Shown here piece after piece: positions 1-6,666 of a stretch of 8,473 nt of DNA (position 1 is its first letter; each line of letters opens with the position of its first letter). Location: contig JAKFYP010000144.1 in assembly GCA_021730835.1 (NCBI GenBank), forward strand, positions 1 through 8,473, read 5' to 3'. The position numbers and the translations under genes were made by a program. The DNA comes from Alphaproteobacteria bacterium (GTDB lineage Bacteria; Pseudomonadota; Alphaproteobacteria; Rickettsiales; UBA998). A model generated the notes under the pieces. It did not search any database, had not been told where the DNA came from, and was given only the letters and a program-made list of their open reading frames with translations.

Positions 1-68
1 CCCGCAGGCGGGTGCTCCAAGGGGGGAGTGGTAACCCGCAGGCGGGTGCTCCAGGGGGGGAGTGGTAA
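1..68. repeat. Two tandem copies of a 34-bp repeat unit
   Basis: Positions 1-34 and 35-68 are direct tandem copies that differ at one base (A at 20, G at 54). Each begins with the palindrome CCCGCAGGCGGG and ends GGGGGGAGTGGTAA. A third unit starts (CC at 69-70) and then diverges. A single, more diverged unit occurs at 3172-3205. The array may continue beyond the left edge. Confidence 0.85.
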
Positions 69-130
69 CCGACTGCTTTTACTGACATACATACAGATAA
101 GAGGCAAGCGGTGAATAGTGGGTAATCAGG
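1..130. repeat. Dispersed intergenic repeat, copy A (cut by window start)
   Basis: This non-coding stretch downstream of fliB is related to the right half of the element between flgL and flgK. Aligning from 35 here with 3172 there, about 63 of the first 80 positions match without gaps (counted by eye), through GTAACC, the CAAGCGGT block and a shared end TAATCAG. The shared end (GTAATCAG, 122-129) lies six bases from the fliB stop codon. The region also holds two CCCGC-AG-GCGGG palindromes (1-12 and 35-46). The other end of the element would lie left of the window, so its full length is unknown. No gene is visible in it. Confidence 0.75.
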
Positions 131-135
131 TAAAT

Positions 136-1374
136 TTAAAGCTGGTGGGCTGCAATGGTCTTGCCATAGGACGCCGTCTGAGCCTGCGATTGCAGGCTGT
201 TGTCACCAACCAGCGCCCGCAGGCGGGCGGGGCGTAGCCAGCCGGTTTCCTCATAAATGGAGAGCGACAGGGTGGGATCGGCCAGATGGTCGAGAAAGCG
301 TGACAGGCTCTGGATGACGCGGATTAGCTCCTGCTCCGGCGGGATGCCGTCATGCGCGGCGCAACAGGCCGTCAGAGCGAGGCGCACCGTGGCAAAGCGC
401 ACGCCGATGATCGCCATGCGCTCCGCCGGGCTTTCGCCGAAGCCGCCGAAGGGGTAAAGCGCGATGGCCAGTTGCGCTTGCAGCCAGCGCGCCAGAACCG
501 GGCGCAGGGCGGTGGCCCATTCACGCTCCCAGCGCCCGTATAGCCGTTGCCATGCCGGGAAGCTCTCCGGCGTGGTGATGATGGCGCGGGTATGGGGATC
601 CAGTGTGACGCAAAGCGCCCGCTCCATATCCGCGATAGTTTGCTCCAGCCGTGGGCGGGGAGAGGGTTTGGCGGCGCTGAGCAGCCCGGCCAGCGCATGC
701 AGCAGGTTAAAGGGATCATTGGGGTTCGGCTCAGGCGGGGCAAGGCGCATATCGGCGTTTTTCAGGTAAAACCCGGCGGCTTGCGGCCAGCTTGCCTGAT
801 CGAGCATCTCCAGTGAAGTGGCAACAGCATGCAGGCGGGCCATAACGCGTTCAGGCGGAGCGTCCTCGGCCCCGGCGGCTTCAAGGAACGCCCGGTGGAC
901 GGTCAGCGCTCCCTCGCTGTCGAGTGCCTCGGGGAGATAATTCTTCAGCGACCAGGGCAGCCGGTCATAGGCTGCTTCACGATGTGTCAGGCCTGACTCG
1001 CCGAACAGGGCAAGCCGGGTCACTTCGGGGCAGGAGAGGGCGGCGGTCATCACCGTCCGGTCGCCAAGGCTGCGGGTTGAGCGCGGGAAAAAATGGCAGG
1101 CGTCACCGAGGAAATCCGTGCCGTAGCTTTGATGGATGCCGCACAGCCCGCCTGCGAATTTCACGCAGTAATCGGTTTGCGGGTCGCGCTTCATTATCAG
1201 CTCGGCCTCGCCGGTGGTCACGGCGTCGAGCAATTCAGGAGCCTGCTTTTCGTATTTTGCTTTGGTGACGGGATCAAGCTGCATGCCCCAGCCCTTGCAG
1301 CAAGTATCCTCGCAGGCATCGCCAAGGCAGGCGAAACCCTCAAGGAAAGCGGATTGATGGAGGGAACTGGCCAT
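136..1374 (-). CDS. fliB: Flagellin lysine-N-methylase FliB
   Basis: This 412-residue protein matches the FliB family, which methylates lysine side chains on flagellin. What is visible is the family's cysteine pattern: C16, C21 and the pair C25-C26 followed by GW (28-29), then C70, C78 and C93 in the motif C-H-F-F-P-R (93-98), preceded by an LGD segment. Clustered cysteines of this kind suggest a metal or iron-sulfur centre. The length is close to the Salmonella protein (about 400 residues). The ATG at 1374 has a GGAG ribosome site at 1380-1383, five bases upstream. It follows fliW by 29 bases on the same strand, so the two are probably co-transcribed. In enterics fliB sits beside flagellin; no flagellin gene is in this window. 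A less specific call would be a YkgJ-like cysteine-cluster protein, but the CCxGW and CxxFPR pair favours FliB. Confidence 0.85.
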   Translation of the reverse strand: MASSLHQSAFLEGFACLGDACEDTCCKGWGMQLDPVTKAKYEKQAPELLDAVTTGEAELIMKRDPQTDYCVKFAGGLCGIHQSYGTDFLGDACHFFPRSTRSLGDRTVMTAALSCPEVTRLALFGESGLTHREAAYDRLPWSLKNYLPEALDSEGALTVHRAFLEAAGAEDAPPERVMARLHAVATSLEMLDQASWPQAAGFYLKNADMRLAPPEPNPNDPFNLLHALAGLLSAAKPSPRPRLEQTIADMERALCVTLDPHTRAIITTPESFPAWQRLYGRWEREWATALRPVLARWLQAQLAIALYPFGGFGESPAERMAIIGVRFATVRLALTACCAAHDGIPPEQELIRVIQSLSRFLDHLADPTLSLSIYEETGWLRPARLRALVGDNSLQSQAQTASYGKTIAAHQL

Positions 1375-1403
1375 ACGGACTCCGGGGCAGGGATATACCC
1401 GGA

Positions 1404-1937
1404 TTAACCCGTAATCATATGCCGCACCAGATATTTGTTATTGTGCAGCACATACTGTTCGGCGAGGCGGCGCGGGGCGTTGACAAACAGCGGCGCTCGC
1501 GCATTGGCGGAAAGCCGGACATTCTCCATCTCCCGGTGCACGGAAACCACCAGCAGGATCGCGGTATCCTCAAGCGGAAAGCCCAGTTCCTTGCAGGCGT
1601 TTTCCAGATCGGCGCGGTCAATGATCGGATTATCGACATCCAGCGGCAGGGTGATAAAAGAAAGATCGTCATCTTCCAGCGACTGGAGCAGCTTGAAATC
1701 AGCGAATTTTTTGAGCGGGAATTCCAGAAGCGCATAATGGCAGCGCCCCGGGATGCCGAGCATGCCCTTGGGGAAAACCACCGGCTTGTCACGGCGCACC
1801 TGCACCCGTCCAAAGCGGGTTTCGATGAAATCATCCTGCGATGCCTGTTCCGCTGCGTCCAGATCACTGGAGCTGGCAAACTGACCCGCCAAATATGCAG
1901 ATTTATCCGTTGTCACGGCGAATTGCGCTTCTTGCAT
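1404..1937 (-). CDS. fliW: Flagellar assembly factor FliW
   Basis: FliW (177 residues) is a small cytoplasmic protein that in Bacillus and Campylobacter binds flagellin and the RNA-binding regulator CsrA, coupling flagellin synthesis to export. Family motifs are clear: TRFG at 40-43, FPKGMLGIPG at 55-64, LQSLEDDDLSFI at 84-95, and LSANARAPLFVN at 142-153, ending in Y-L-V-R-H. The first 37 residues are an extra, mildly acidic segment not usual for the roughly 150-residue family. The start is supported by an AGGAAGG ribosome site (1943-1949) five bases before the ATG. It lies 95 bases after flgL and 29 before fliB. The gap to flgL (1938-2032) contains the palindrome CACCGGTG (2020-2027) and no convincing promoter or terminator. 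csrA, the usual neighbour in Gram-positives, is absent here. Confidence 0.88.
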   Translation of the reverse strand: MQEAQFAVTTDKSAYLAGQFASSSDLDAAEQASQDDFIETRFGRVQVRRDKPVVFPKGMLGIPGRCHYALLEFPLKKFADFKLLQSLEDDDLSFITLPLDVDNPIIDRADLENACKELGFPLEDTAILLVVSVHREMENVRLSANARAPLFVNAPRRLAEQYVLHNNKYLVRHMITG

Positions 1938-2032
1938 AATAACCTTCCTGTACGTTATCCCATCTTAGTTTAAGAATCCATTACCAAATCCAAAAAACCC
2001 GCCTTTTCCCTCTTCTTTTCACCGGTGTGACG

Positions 2033-2950
2033 TTAGCGGAGGTAGTCCACCAGATTCAGTGAATTAATACGCGCAAACGCCTGAAATGATGCGCTTAATA
2101 TCGTCTGGTCAATGGCAACCTGCGTTGAGGCGGTCAGGATATCGGTCTTGATGATTTCCTCCGATACGCCGGTCAGATAGAGCCGCAGTGATTCGTGGCG
2201 CTCGTTGATATTCTCCAGATTGAGGATTTCCCCGTCCACGTCGGCTTGAATCGAAATCAGCCGGTCCAGACCTTGTTGGATCATATCGACTGCCTGCACC
2301 AGCTTGTCGTCGTCGTCCTCTCCATCGCCCTCAATGCTCAACCATGCGGCGGTGACGATCTTCTGGAACGCCTCATCGTCGGCGCGGGTTTTGAACTCGA
2401 TATCCAGACCGCTGCGGGGGCGCAGGATGACATTTTCCTTACTGCCCTGATAAAAACTGTCATCGGGGATGGTGGAGGTCACCGGTTTCGGCACGCTCGG
2501 CTCGGTAATGACCGGCTGCACGTTAGTGCGTGTGCCCGCGAACAGGTAGCGCCCGCCGATATTGGTATTCAATTCGCGGGCGAAAGTGGTGATATAGCCC
2601 CGCATTTGCTGCGCGAAGGCGATTTTATCCTCATTGGCCCCGTTGCGGCGCAGCGTCATCAGGTCTTCTATCTGGTCGCCGACCTGAATCATTTCCTCGA
2701 TGGCGACGCGCTGGGTGCGGTAGCGGCTGATGCCTTCCGCGTTGGTGGTTTCGTAATTCTGAAGTTTCTTGATCTCGCCCTCAAGATCGACGAATTGCTC
2801 CACCTCGCCGATAAGATCCTGAAACCGGTCGGTTTTGAATCCGCTCGAAATCTGGTTTTGCAAATTGGCCAGATGTGACTGCACGCTATTGAAATCGCCA
2901 ATAGTCTTCTGGTGCAATCCGTAGGTGCTGATGCGGCTGATGATCGTCAT
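2033..2950 (-). CDS. flgL: Flagellar hook-filament junction protein FlgL (HAP3)
   Basis: FlgL (305 residues) is the second junction protein between hook and filament, exported by the flagellar type III system. It has the flagellin-like architecture. The N-terminal coiled-coil segment is at about 1-140 (ISTYGL at 7-12, LQNQISSGFKTDRF at 30-43, and the typical FlgL motif GGRYLFAGT at 132-140). A variable domain spans about 145-215 and includes a D/E run at 208-215. The C-terminal helix ends ARINSLNLVDYLR. The length is normal for the family. The ATG is preceded by AAGGA (2957-2961) with a six-base spacer. It is the next gene after flgK, but a 295-bp repeat element lies between the two. Without the element the gap would be about 25 bases, which suggests that the pair was tightly spaced before the insertion. 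Confidence 0.9.
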   Translation of the reverse strand: MTIISRISTYGLHQKTIGDFNSVQSHLANLQNQISSGFKTDRFQDLIGEVEQFVDLEGEIKKLQNYETTNAEGISRYRTQRVAIEEMIQVGDQIEDLMTLRRNGANEDKIAFAQQMRGYITTFARELNTNIGGRYLFAGTRTNVQPVITEPSVPKPVTSTIPDDSFYQGSKENVILRPRSGLDIEFKTRADDEAFQKIVTAAWLSIEGDGEDDDDKLVQAVDMIQQGLDRLISIQADVDGEILNLENINERHESLRLYLTGVSEEIIKTDILTASTQVAIDQTILSASFQAFARINSLNLVDYLR

Positions 2951-2998
2951 GATTTTTCCTTATGTGCTTGTTCCGTTTCTGATTACCCACGATGTACC

Positions 2999-3019
2999 AC
3001 TCCCCCCTTGAGGGGGAGT
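2999..3019. repeat. Hairpin ACTCCCCC / GGGGGAGT
   Basis: An 8-bp perfect stem (2999-3006 with 3012-3019) and a five-base loop, CTTGA. This is a common building block of alphaproteobacterial intergenic repeats. It is the first hairpin inside the left end of the 2976-3270 element. Confidence 0.8.
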
Positions 3020-3051
3020 CGAAGAGCCGAGGACAAAGTCCGAAGGCGATT

Positions 3052-3085
3052 CGGTGGGGGGATGTTTCTTATCTGCCCCCCACCG
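3052..3085. repeat. Hairpin CGGTGGGGGG / CCCCCCACCG
   Basis: A 10-bp perfect stem (3052-3061 with 3076-3085) and a 14-base loop. A smaller dyad, CCGAA-GGCGA-TTCGG (3040-3054), overlaps its left arm, so alternative folds are possible. Confidence 0.8.
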
Positions 3086-3124
3086 CTCAGCTTCGGCTTT
3101 CAGCCTTGCTTCGCGTGCTCCCCC

Positions 3125-3153
3125 GCATAGCACCCGCTTGCGGGGTGCTATGC
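3125..3153. repeat. Hairpin GCATAGCACCC / GGGTGCTATGC
   Basis: An 11-bp perfect stem (3125-3135 with 3143-3153). The loop can itself pair further as CCGC-TT-GCGG if one G is bulged. It is one of the strongest structures in the window. It is not followed by a U tract on either strand, so it is not a standard intrinsic terminator. Confidence 0.85.
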
Positions 3154-3164
3154 AAACCAATAAT

Positions 3165-3189
3165 GAAGCATCCCGCAGGCGGATGCTTC
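3165..3189. repeat. Hairpin GAAGCATCC / GGATGCTTC
   Basis: A 9-bp perfect stem (3165-3173 with 3181-3189) around CGCAGGC. The right arm is the start of the 34-bp unit also seen in tandem at 1-68. In the flgK transcript it would form about 85 bases after the stop codon and is followed by AUUAUU, at best a weak terminator. Confidence 0.8.
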
Positions 3190-3267
3190 AAGGGGGGAGC
3201 AGTAACCAACTGTCTTTGCTGAAATGTATACAAATAAAAAACAAGCGGTAAATAAATAAGTAATCAG
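3172..3267. repeat. Segment homologous to repeat copy A
   Basis: This is the right half of the 2976-3270 element. It is collinear with 35-129 over the whole length, with one short indel near the end. The best conserved blocks are CCCGCAGGCG, GGGGGGAG, GTAACC, CAAGCGGT and TAATCAG. The strong decay outside these blocks suggests old copies. Confidence 0.75.
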
Positions 3268-3274
3268 AAATCCG

Positions 3275-6010
3275 TTAGTTAAAGGTTGACAGCAAAGTGG
3301 AGAATAACTCATTGGTGACGGTAATGATTCGCGCCGAAGCCGAATAGGCATTCTGGAAGATGATCGTATTGGCCATCTCCTCGTCGATATTGACGCCGCT
3401 GAATGCATCCGAGCGTTCGGTCAGCCCGTCAAGCAGGATGTTATTATCGCGGTTATCGGTTTCCGCCCGCACGGCCTGCGCCGCTGTAAAGCCCAGTATT
3501 TGCCCCGCATAAGCTCCGTAAGTGATGTCACTCGGCGAAAGCCCTCCGGCATCGTTGAAACTCTGTGGCGTGAAGCCAAGCGCCGCCAGCCGCTGCGCCT
3601 GTCCGTTATCGCCGATGAAGCGCTCATAGGTATAAAGCGGCAGGGCTTCGGGATCGGCGGGCTGATTGCTCTGCGTGAGATCGCCCAGCGCAATCAGGTT
3701 GGCATTGTCCTCGAAACGCTGTTCGACGCGCATGTTGATGGCGCTGCCGTTGACCGTGTCGCCGGTTGAAGTCGGGACGTTGCTCTCAAAGAAATTGTTC
3801 AACTCGAAATAATGGGAGAACCCGCGCTCCGTCCCCGGTATCTGCGGCGATACGGTCAGCAGGCCAAGCTCCTTGCTGCCGTTATCCTGAATGGCGACCG
3901 TATGCGAAGGATCGTTGGTAATGATTTTGATATGCCCTTCCACATCGGGCGCATATTCTCCTTCCGTGCGTTCTATCACGTTTCCGTCCTCATCCACCAG
4001 AATCGCCATGAGCAGCGGTTGATCGGTGTTGGCAACGACCTGCGCCGCCGCGCCGGTCGTATCAGTCGCATTATAGCGGTCATTGAGCAGGTCGCCCATG
4101 TCGTTAAAAACACGGTAGGTGATACGCCCGGTGTCAATCTGGGTCGGTGTGCCCTGCCGGTCATCCACGCCAACATCAACGATAATATCAAAATACGGGG
4201 AACCGGGAGCGCCGCCGAAATCAATATCAACTACACCCGCATCGCGGATACGGCCCTTCTCGCCCGGCTCCACGGTATCCCATTTGGGAGTAGCGGTGAT
4301 CGCGGCGACGCTGACGCTCCCGGCGGCGGTAGCAGGGCTGCGCGCATTGATGGTGAAGCTGTTGGCCGTCACTCCGGTAATCTCGAAATATCCGGTCAGG
4401 TCGGCATTGACGATGCCGTTGACGGCCACAACGGGGTCGGTCATGAAAATCCGGTCGCCGACCGCCAGCCCATGCGCGGTGGCGGCGACGGTGACGGCGG
4501 CGCTGCCGGCGGTCGTGGTGTAGGTATTGACGGCATTCACCGTCACCTGCGGCGGCGGGGTGTTGACACTGGTAATATCGGCGCCCGTGCTGTCGAGCAC
4601 CTGCACCCGGGTCACGAAGAAATCGGCATCCATGCCGGTGATGTTCTCCAGATCGAAATCGAAAGAAAACGCGGGGGCCGCCGCAGCTCCCGGCAGTTCA
4701 TTAATGTCGGAGACAAGCTGGATACTGTTGAGAATGCCCAGCGTGGTTTTAACCGGTGGTGGCCAGAAATGATTGTTGATCTCATCGAGGATGGTTTGCA
4801 CATCCGGCTCACCTGCTCCGTTGCCGCCGTCGAGGAAGGTCAGGTCGAGATGTAGCGGGCGCACGCCGGTATGGGTCTCATCAGGGTAGGGGGAATAAAT
4901 CGGCGTGCCGTCCTGATTCAAGACGGCGATGGTAACGCCCCCCTCCCAGTTGCTGCGGGTTTCGGCGGTCAGGGTGCGCGTGCCTTCGAGCAGGTTTGTG
5001 CCGGGATAAGAGGAACCCTGATTATGAATGACATTGAACGCATCGCGCATATTGGCGGCCAGCTCGTCCATCTGCTCGAGAATGCCGGGCAGCACGCGGT
5101 CGCGCAGGTCAAGCAGGCCTTTCAGCTTGCCGTTGGTAATCAGGCTGGTGATACCTTCCTCCACGCCGGAGCCGACCAGTACGGTCGGCTCGCCCGATAC
5201 CAGCCCACGCTCGTTGATGGAAACGATTTCGATCTGGTTGACCGGCTCATCGTTAATCAGGGTTTCTACCGCATCCACCCCGTTATAGCGTACCTGCCGC
5301 AGGGTTTCAGTCAGTAACGGCAGACTGCGTGGCCCATAGATGAACACCCCGCCATTTTGCTGCGTGGATACGCTGATTTCCATGTATTCGGCCACGCGCT
5401 CCAGCGCGGCGTCCTGCTGGTCGAGCAGGCCCGCTTTCGGATTGCCGAGCGCCTCGGCGCGGGCAAGGGCGGTATTGAGATTATCGAGGTTGCGCAACTC
5501 CTCGTTGACGATGCGCACCGCTTCCTGAATATCGAGATCGGCCTGAAAGCGTAAATCCTCAAGCCCCGTGGCAATATCGGATACCTCACGGGCGAGGATG
5601 ATACCGCTATCCACCGCGCCTTCACGAAATGAGGTGCGCTCCGGCGTTTCAGCGAGGCTTTGCAGCGAGTCGAAAAAATTGGTGACGTATTCATCGAGGC
5701 TGTTAGTCTCCCCCGGCTCACCGAGTAACACCTGAAGGCGATCCATATAGCCCGAGACAATTTCACCGCGCCCGACAAAAGAAGTCTGGTTGCGTATCGA
5801 GCGCTGGAGATAGAGGTCTACCTGCCGCACGACATCCTCGACTTTCACCCCGACACCGACGCCTTCGATATACTGGGCGGCAAGTTCTGCCGATTGCCGG
5901 GAATAACCTTCCGTATTGGCATTGGCGATATTCTGCGAAATAACCGCCAGCGCCCGTTGATTGGCGTTCAGCCCGGACAGTGCGTTATTCAATGCCATCG
6001 TCAGTGTCAT
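3275..6010 (-). CDS. flgK: Flagellar hook-associated protein FlgK (HAP1), enlarged
   Basis: FlgK forms the first junction layer on top of the hook. The N-terminal motif is diagnostic: ALNNALSGLNANQRALAV (6-23) followed by SQNIANANTEGYSRQ (25-39). The C-terminal motif is SGVNIDEEMANTIIFQNAYS (871-890) plus a final helix. At 911 residues it is far longer than the roughly 550 of Salmonella FlgK; the surplus lies in the central variable region, about 345-830. Residues 493-570 form a distinct module with HGLAVGD (513-519), VNG (530-532), GYFEITGVTANSFTI (540-554) and flanking Ala/Thr/Val-rich strands. Its DNA (about 4301-4534) looks more GC-rich than the flanks. The start at 6010 has AAGGA (6017-6021), six bases upstream; the methionine at residue 5 has no such site. 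It follows the flgN-like gene by 82 bases. Confidence 0.93.
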   Translation of the reverse strand: MTLTMALNNALSGLNANQRALAVISQNIANANTEGYSRQSAELAAQYIEGVGVGVKVEDVVRQVDLYLQRSIRNQTSFVGRGEIVSGYMDRLQVLLGEPGETNSLDEYVTNFFDSLQSLAETPERTSFREGAVDSGIILAREVSDIATGLEDLRFQADLDIQEAVRIVNEELRNLDNLNTALARAEALGNPKAGLLDQQDAALERVAEYMEISVSTQQNGGVFIYGPRSLPLLTETLRQVRYNGVDAVETLINDEPVNQIEIVSINERGLVSGEPTVLVGSGVEEGITSLITNGKLKGLLDLRDRVLPGILEQMDELAANMRDAFNVIHNQGSSYPGTNLLEGTRTLTAETRSNWEGGVTIAVLNQDGTPIYSPYPDETHTGVRPLHLDLTFLDGGNGAGEPDVQTILDEINNHFWPPPVKTTLGILNSIQLVSDINELPGAAAAPAFSFDFDLENITGMDADFFVTRVQVLDSTGADITSVNTPPPQVTVNAVNTYTTTAGSAAVTVAATAHGLAVGDRIFMTDPVVAVNGIVNADLTGYFEITGVTANSFTINARSPATAAGSVSVAAITATPKWDTVEPGEKGRIRDAGVVDIDFGGAPGSPYFDIIVDVGVDDRQGTPTQIDTGRITYRVFNDMGDLLNDRYNATDTTGAAAQVVANTDQPLLMAILVDEDGNVIERTEGEYAPDVEGHIKIITNDPSHTVAIQDNGSKELGLLTVSPQIPGTERGFSHYFELNNFFESNVPTSTGDTVNGSAINMRVEQRFEDNANLIALGDLTQSNQPADPEALPLYTYERFIGDNGQAQRLAALGFTPQSFNDAGGLSPSDITYGAYAGQILGFTAAQAVRAETDNRDNNILLDGLTERSDAFSGVNIDEEMANTIIFQNAYSASARIITVTNELFSTLLSTFN

Positions 6011-6030
6011 AGGGATTCCTTTGAGCGATC

Positions 6031-6088
6031 AGCGTTCAGTCCCGTATGTATTGGTCATACGACAACCCCACTCTGACCACCGAACGCT
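6031..6088. repeat. Interrupted inverted repeat in the flgN-flgK gap
   Basis: AGCGTTC (6031-6037) and GAACGCT (6082-6088) are perfect inverted arms. Between them lie GGTCA/TGACC (6053-6057, 6074-6078) and the overlapping GTATG/CATAC (6044-6048, 6056-6060). The arms occupy most of the 82-bp gap upstream of flgK. They could fold in the flgK leader or be operator half-sites; the nested pairs are asymmetric, so this could also be chance. Confidence 0.4.
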
Positions 6089-6092
6089 TGTT

Positions 6093-6665
6093 TTATATTG
6101 TCTGGTTTAAACTCATGGAGACTGTTCGGCTGTCGCGCTCGCAATGGCCGTTCTCATCGTAGCGAGCGCCCTTACTGGCTTCCTGCACCACTTCGGCGAT
6201 GGCTTCGACCACCCGGGCATTGACTTCCCGCGCCACCAGCAAACGGCGATGATTCTCCGCCAGCACCTTGTTGAAAATCTCAACGATCTGGGCCAGTTCC
6301 AGACATTCGTTATCATCCATCTCATCAAGTAGTTCCGGGTTGCGGTCAATATAGCGTTTCTGGGCTTCCAGCGCTTCCAGCAACTGCGTTTTCTCGCGCT
6401 GGATACGCCCGACATCGCGGATTTTCATCTCACCGAGATAGTCGGCTTCCTGCGCCAGTACCTGCGCCAGCCGCGCCGTCAGCGCAATGACGCTTTCCAC
6501 GTCAATGCGGTTATCGTCGAAAGTAAACGGCTCGAATGCGCCGTCCGTTTCATCCTCCGTGGCTTCCACCTCGTCGAATACCTCATCGAAGGGATTTCCC
6601 TCAAACGCGATGCCGCCCGGTATGCCGGTTGGCTCCAGCATTTCCGCAGTGTGTTCTTTACGCAT
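6093..6665 (-). CDS. flgN: FlgN-like flagellar export chaperone
   Basis: This 190-residue protein fits FlgN, the cytoplasmic chaperone that delivers FlgK and FlgL to the flagellar export apparatus. Residues 56-163 are a continuous helical, heptad-rich stretch (LTARLAQVLAQEADYLGEM near 62-80, then EKTQLLEALEAQKRY at 91-105 and FNKVLAENHRRLL at 131-143), as expected for FlgN. The N-terminal 51 residues are acidic (DEVFDEVEATEDETD at 27-41) and probably disordered. The C-terminus ends MSLNQTI. The ATG lies one base after the stop codon of the rod-binding gene, and its AGGAGGT site (6674-6680) is inside that gene's end, so the two are likely translationally coupled. The assignment rests on helical pattern and position directly before flgK and flgL, because FlgN sequences diverge strongly. 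Confidence 0.7.
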   Translation of the reverse strand: MRKEHTAEMLEPTGIPGGIAFEGNPFDEVFDEVEATEDETDGAFEPFTFDDNRIDVESVIALTARLAQVLAQEADYLGEMKIRDVGRIQREKTQLLEALEAQKRYIDRNPELLDEMDDNECLELAQIVEIFNKVLAENHRRLLVAREVNARVVEAIAEVVQEASKGARYDENGHCERDSRTVSMSLNQTI

Positions 6666-6666
6666 G

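Larger units (their letters stand above)
2976..3270. mobile_element. MITE-like hairpin element with 11-bp terminal inverted repeats, between flgK and flgL
   Basis: The left end TTTCTGATTAC (2976-2986) and the right end GTAATCAGAAA (3260-3270) are perfect inverted repeats. TCCG occurs directly outside both ends (2972-2975 and 3271-3274) and resembles a target duplication; it extends to TCCGTT if the innermost repeat bases are counted differently. The interior holds several strong hairpins and no credible protein, so there is no transposase. The right half is related to the repeat at 1-130. The element ends four bases from the flgK stop codon and leaves the flgL ribosome site intact. The composition, non-coding nature and ends fit a non-autonomous, MITE-type element. 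An ordinary intergenic hairpin family without transposition is the alternative. Confidence 0.7.

Noticed and set aside
1..68. Possible CRISPR array
   Set aside because: The two 34-bp units are directly adjacent with no spacers, and no cas genes are present.
1980..2010. Possible intrinsic terminator after flgL (GGCGGGTTTTTT on the minus strand)
   Set aside because: The G-rich run has no complementary arm to form a stem, so the T run alone is not enough.
2195..2878. A 227-codon open frame on the plus strand opposite flgL
   Set aside because: It is antisense to flgL, which has full-length family motifs. No recognisable domain was seen.
2912..3251. Several 60-90 codon open frames inside the flgK-flgL repeat element
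   Set aside because: They consist of translated hairpin arms, overlap each other on both strands and lack ribosome sites. The region is better explained as a non-coding repeat.
3812..4855. A 347-codon open frame on the plus strand inside flgK
   Set aside because: It is entirely antisense to a clearly real flgK frame, has an Arg/Gly/His-rich composition without any family motif, and has no ribosome site worth noting. It is a shadow of GC-rich coding sequence.
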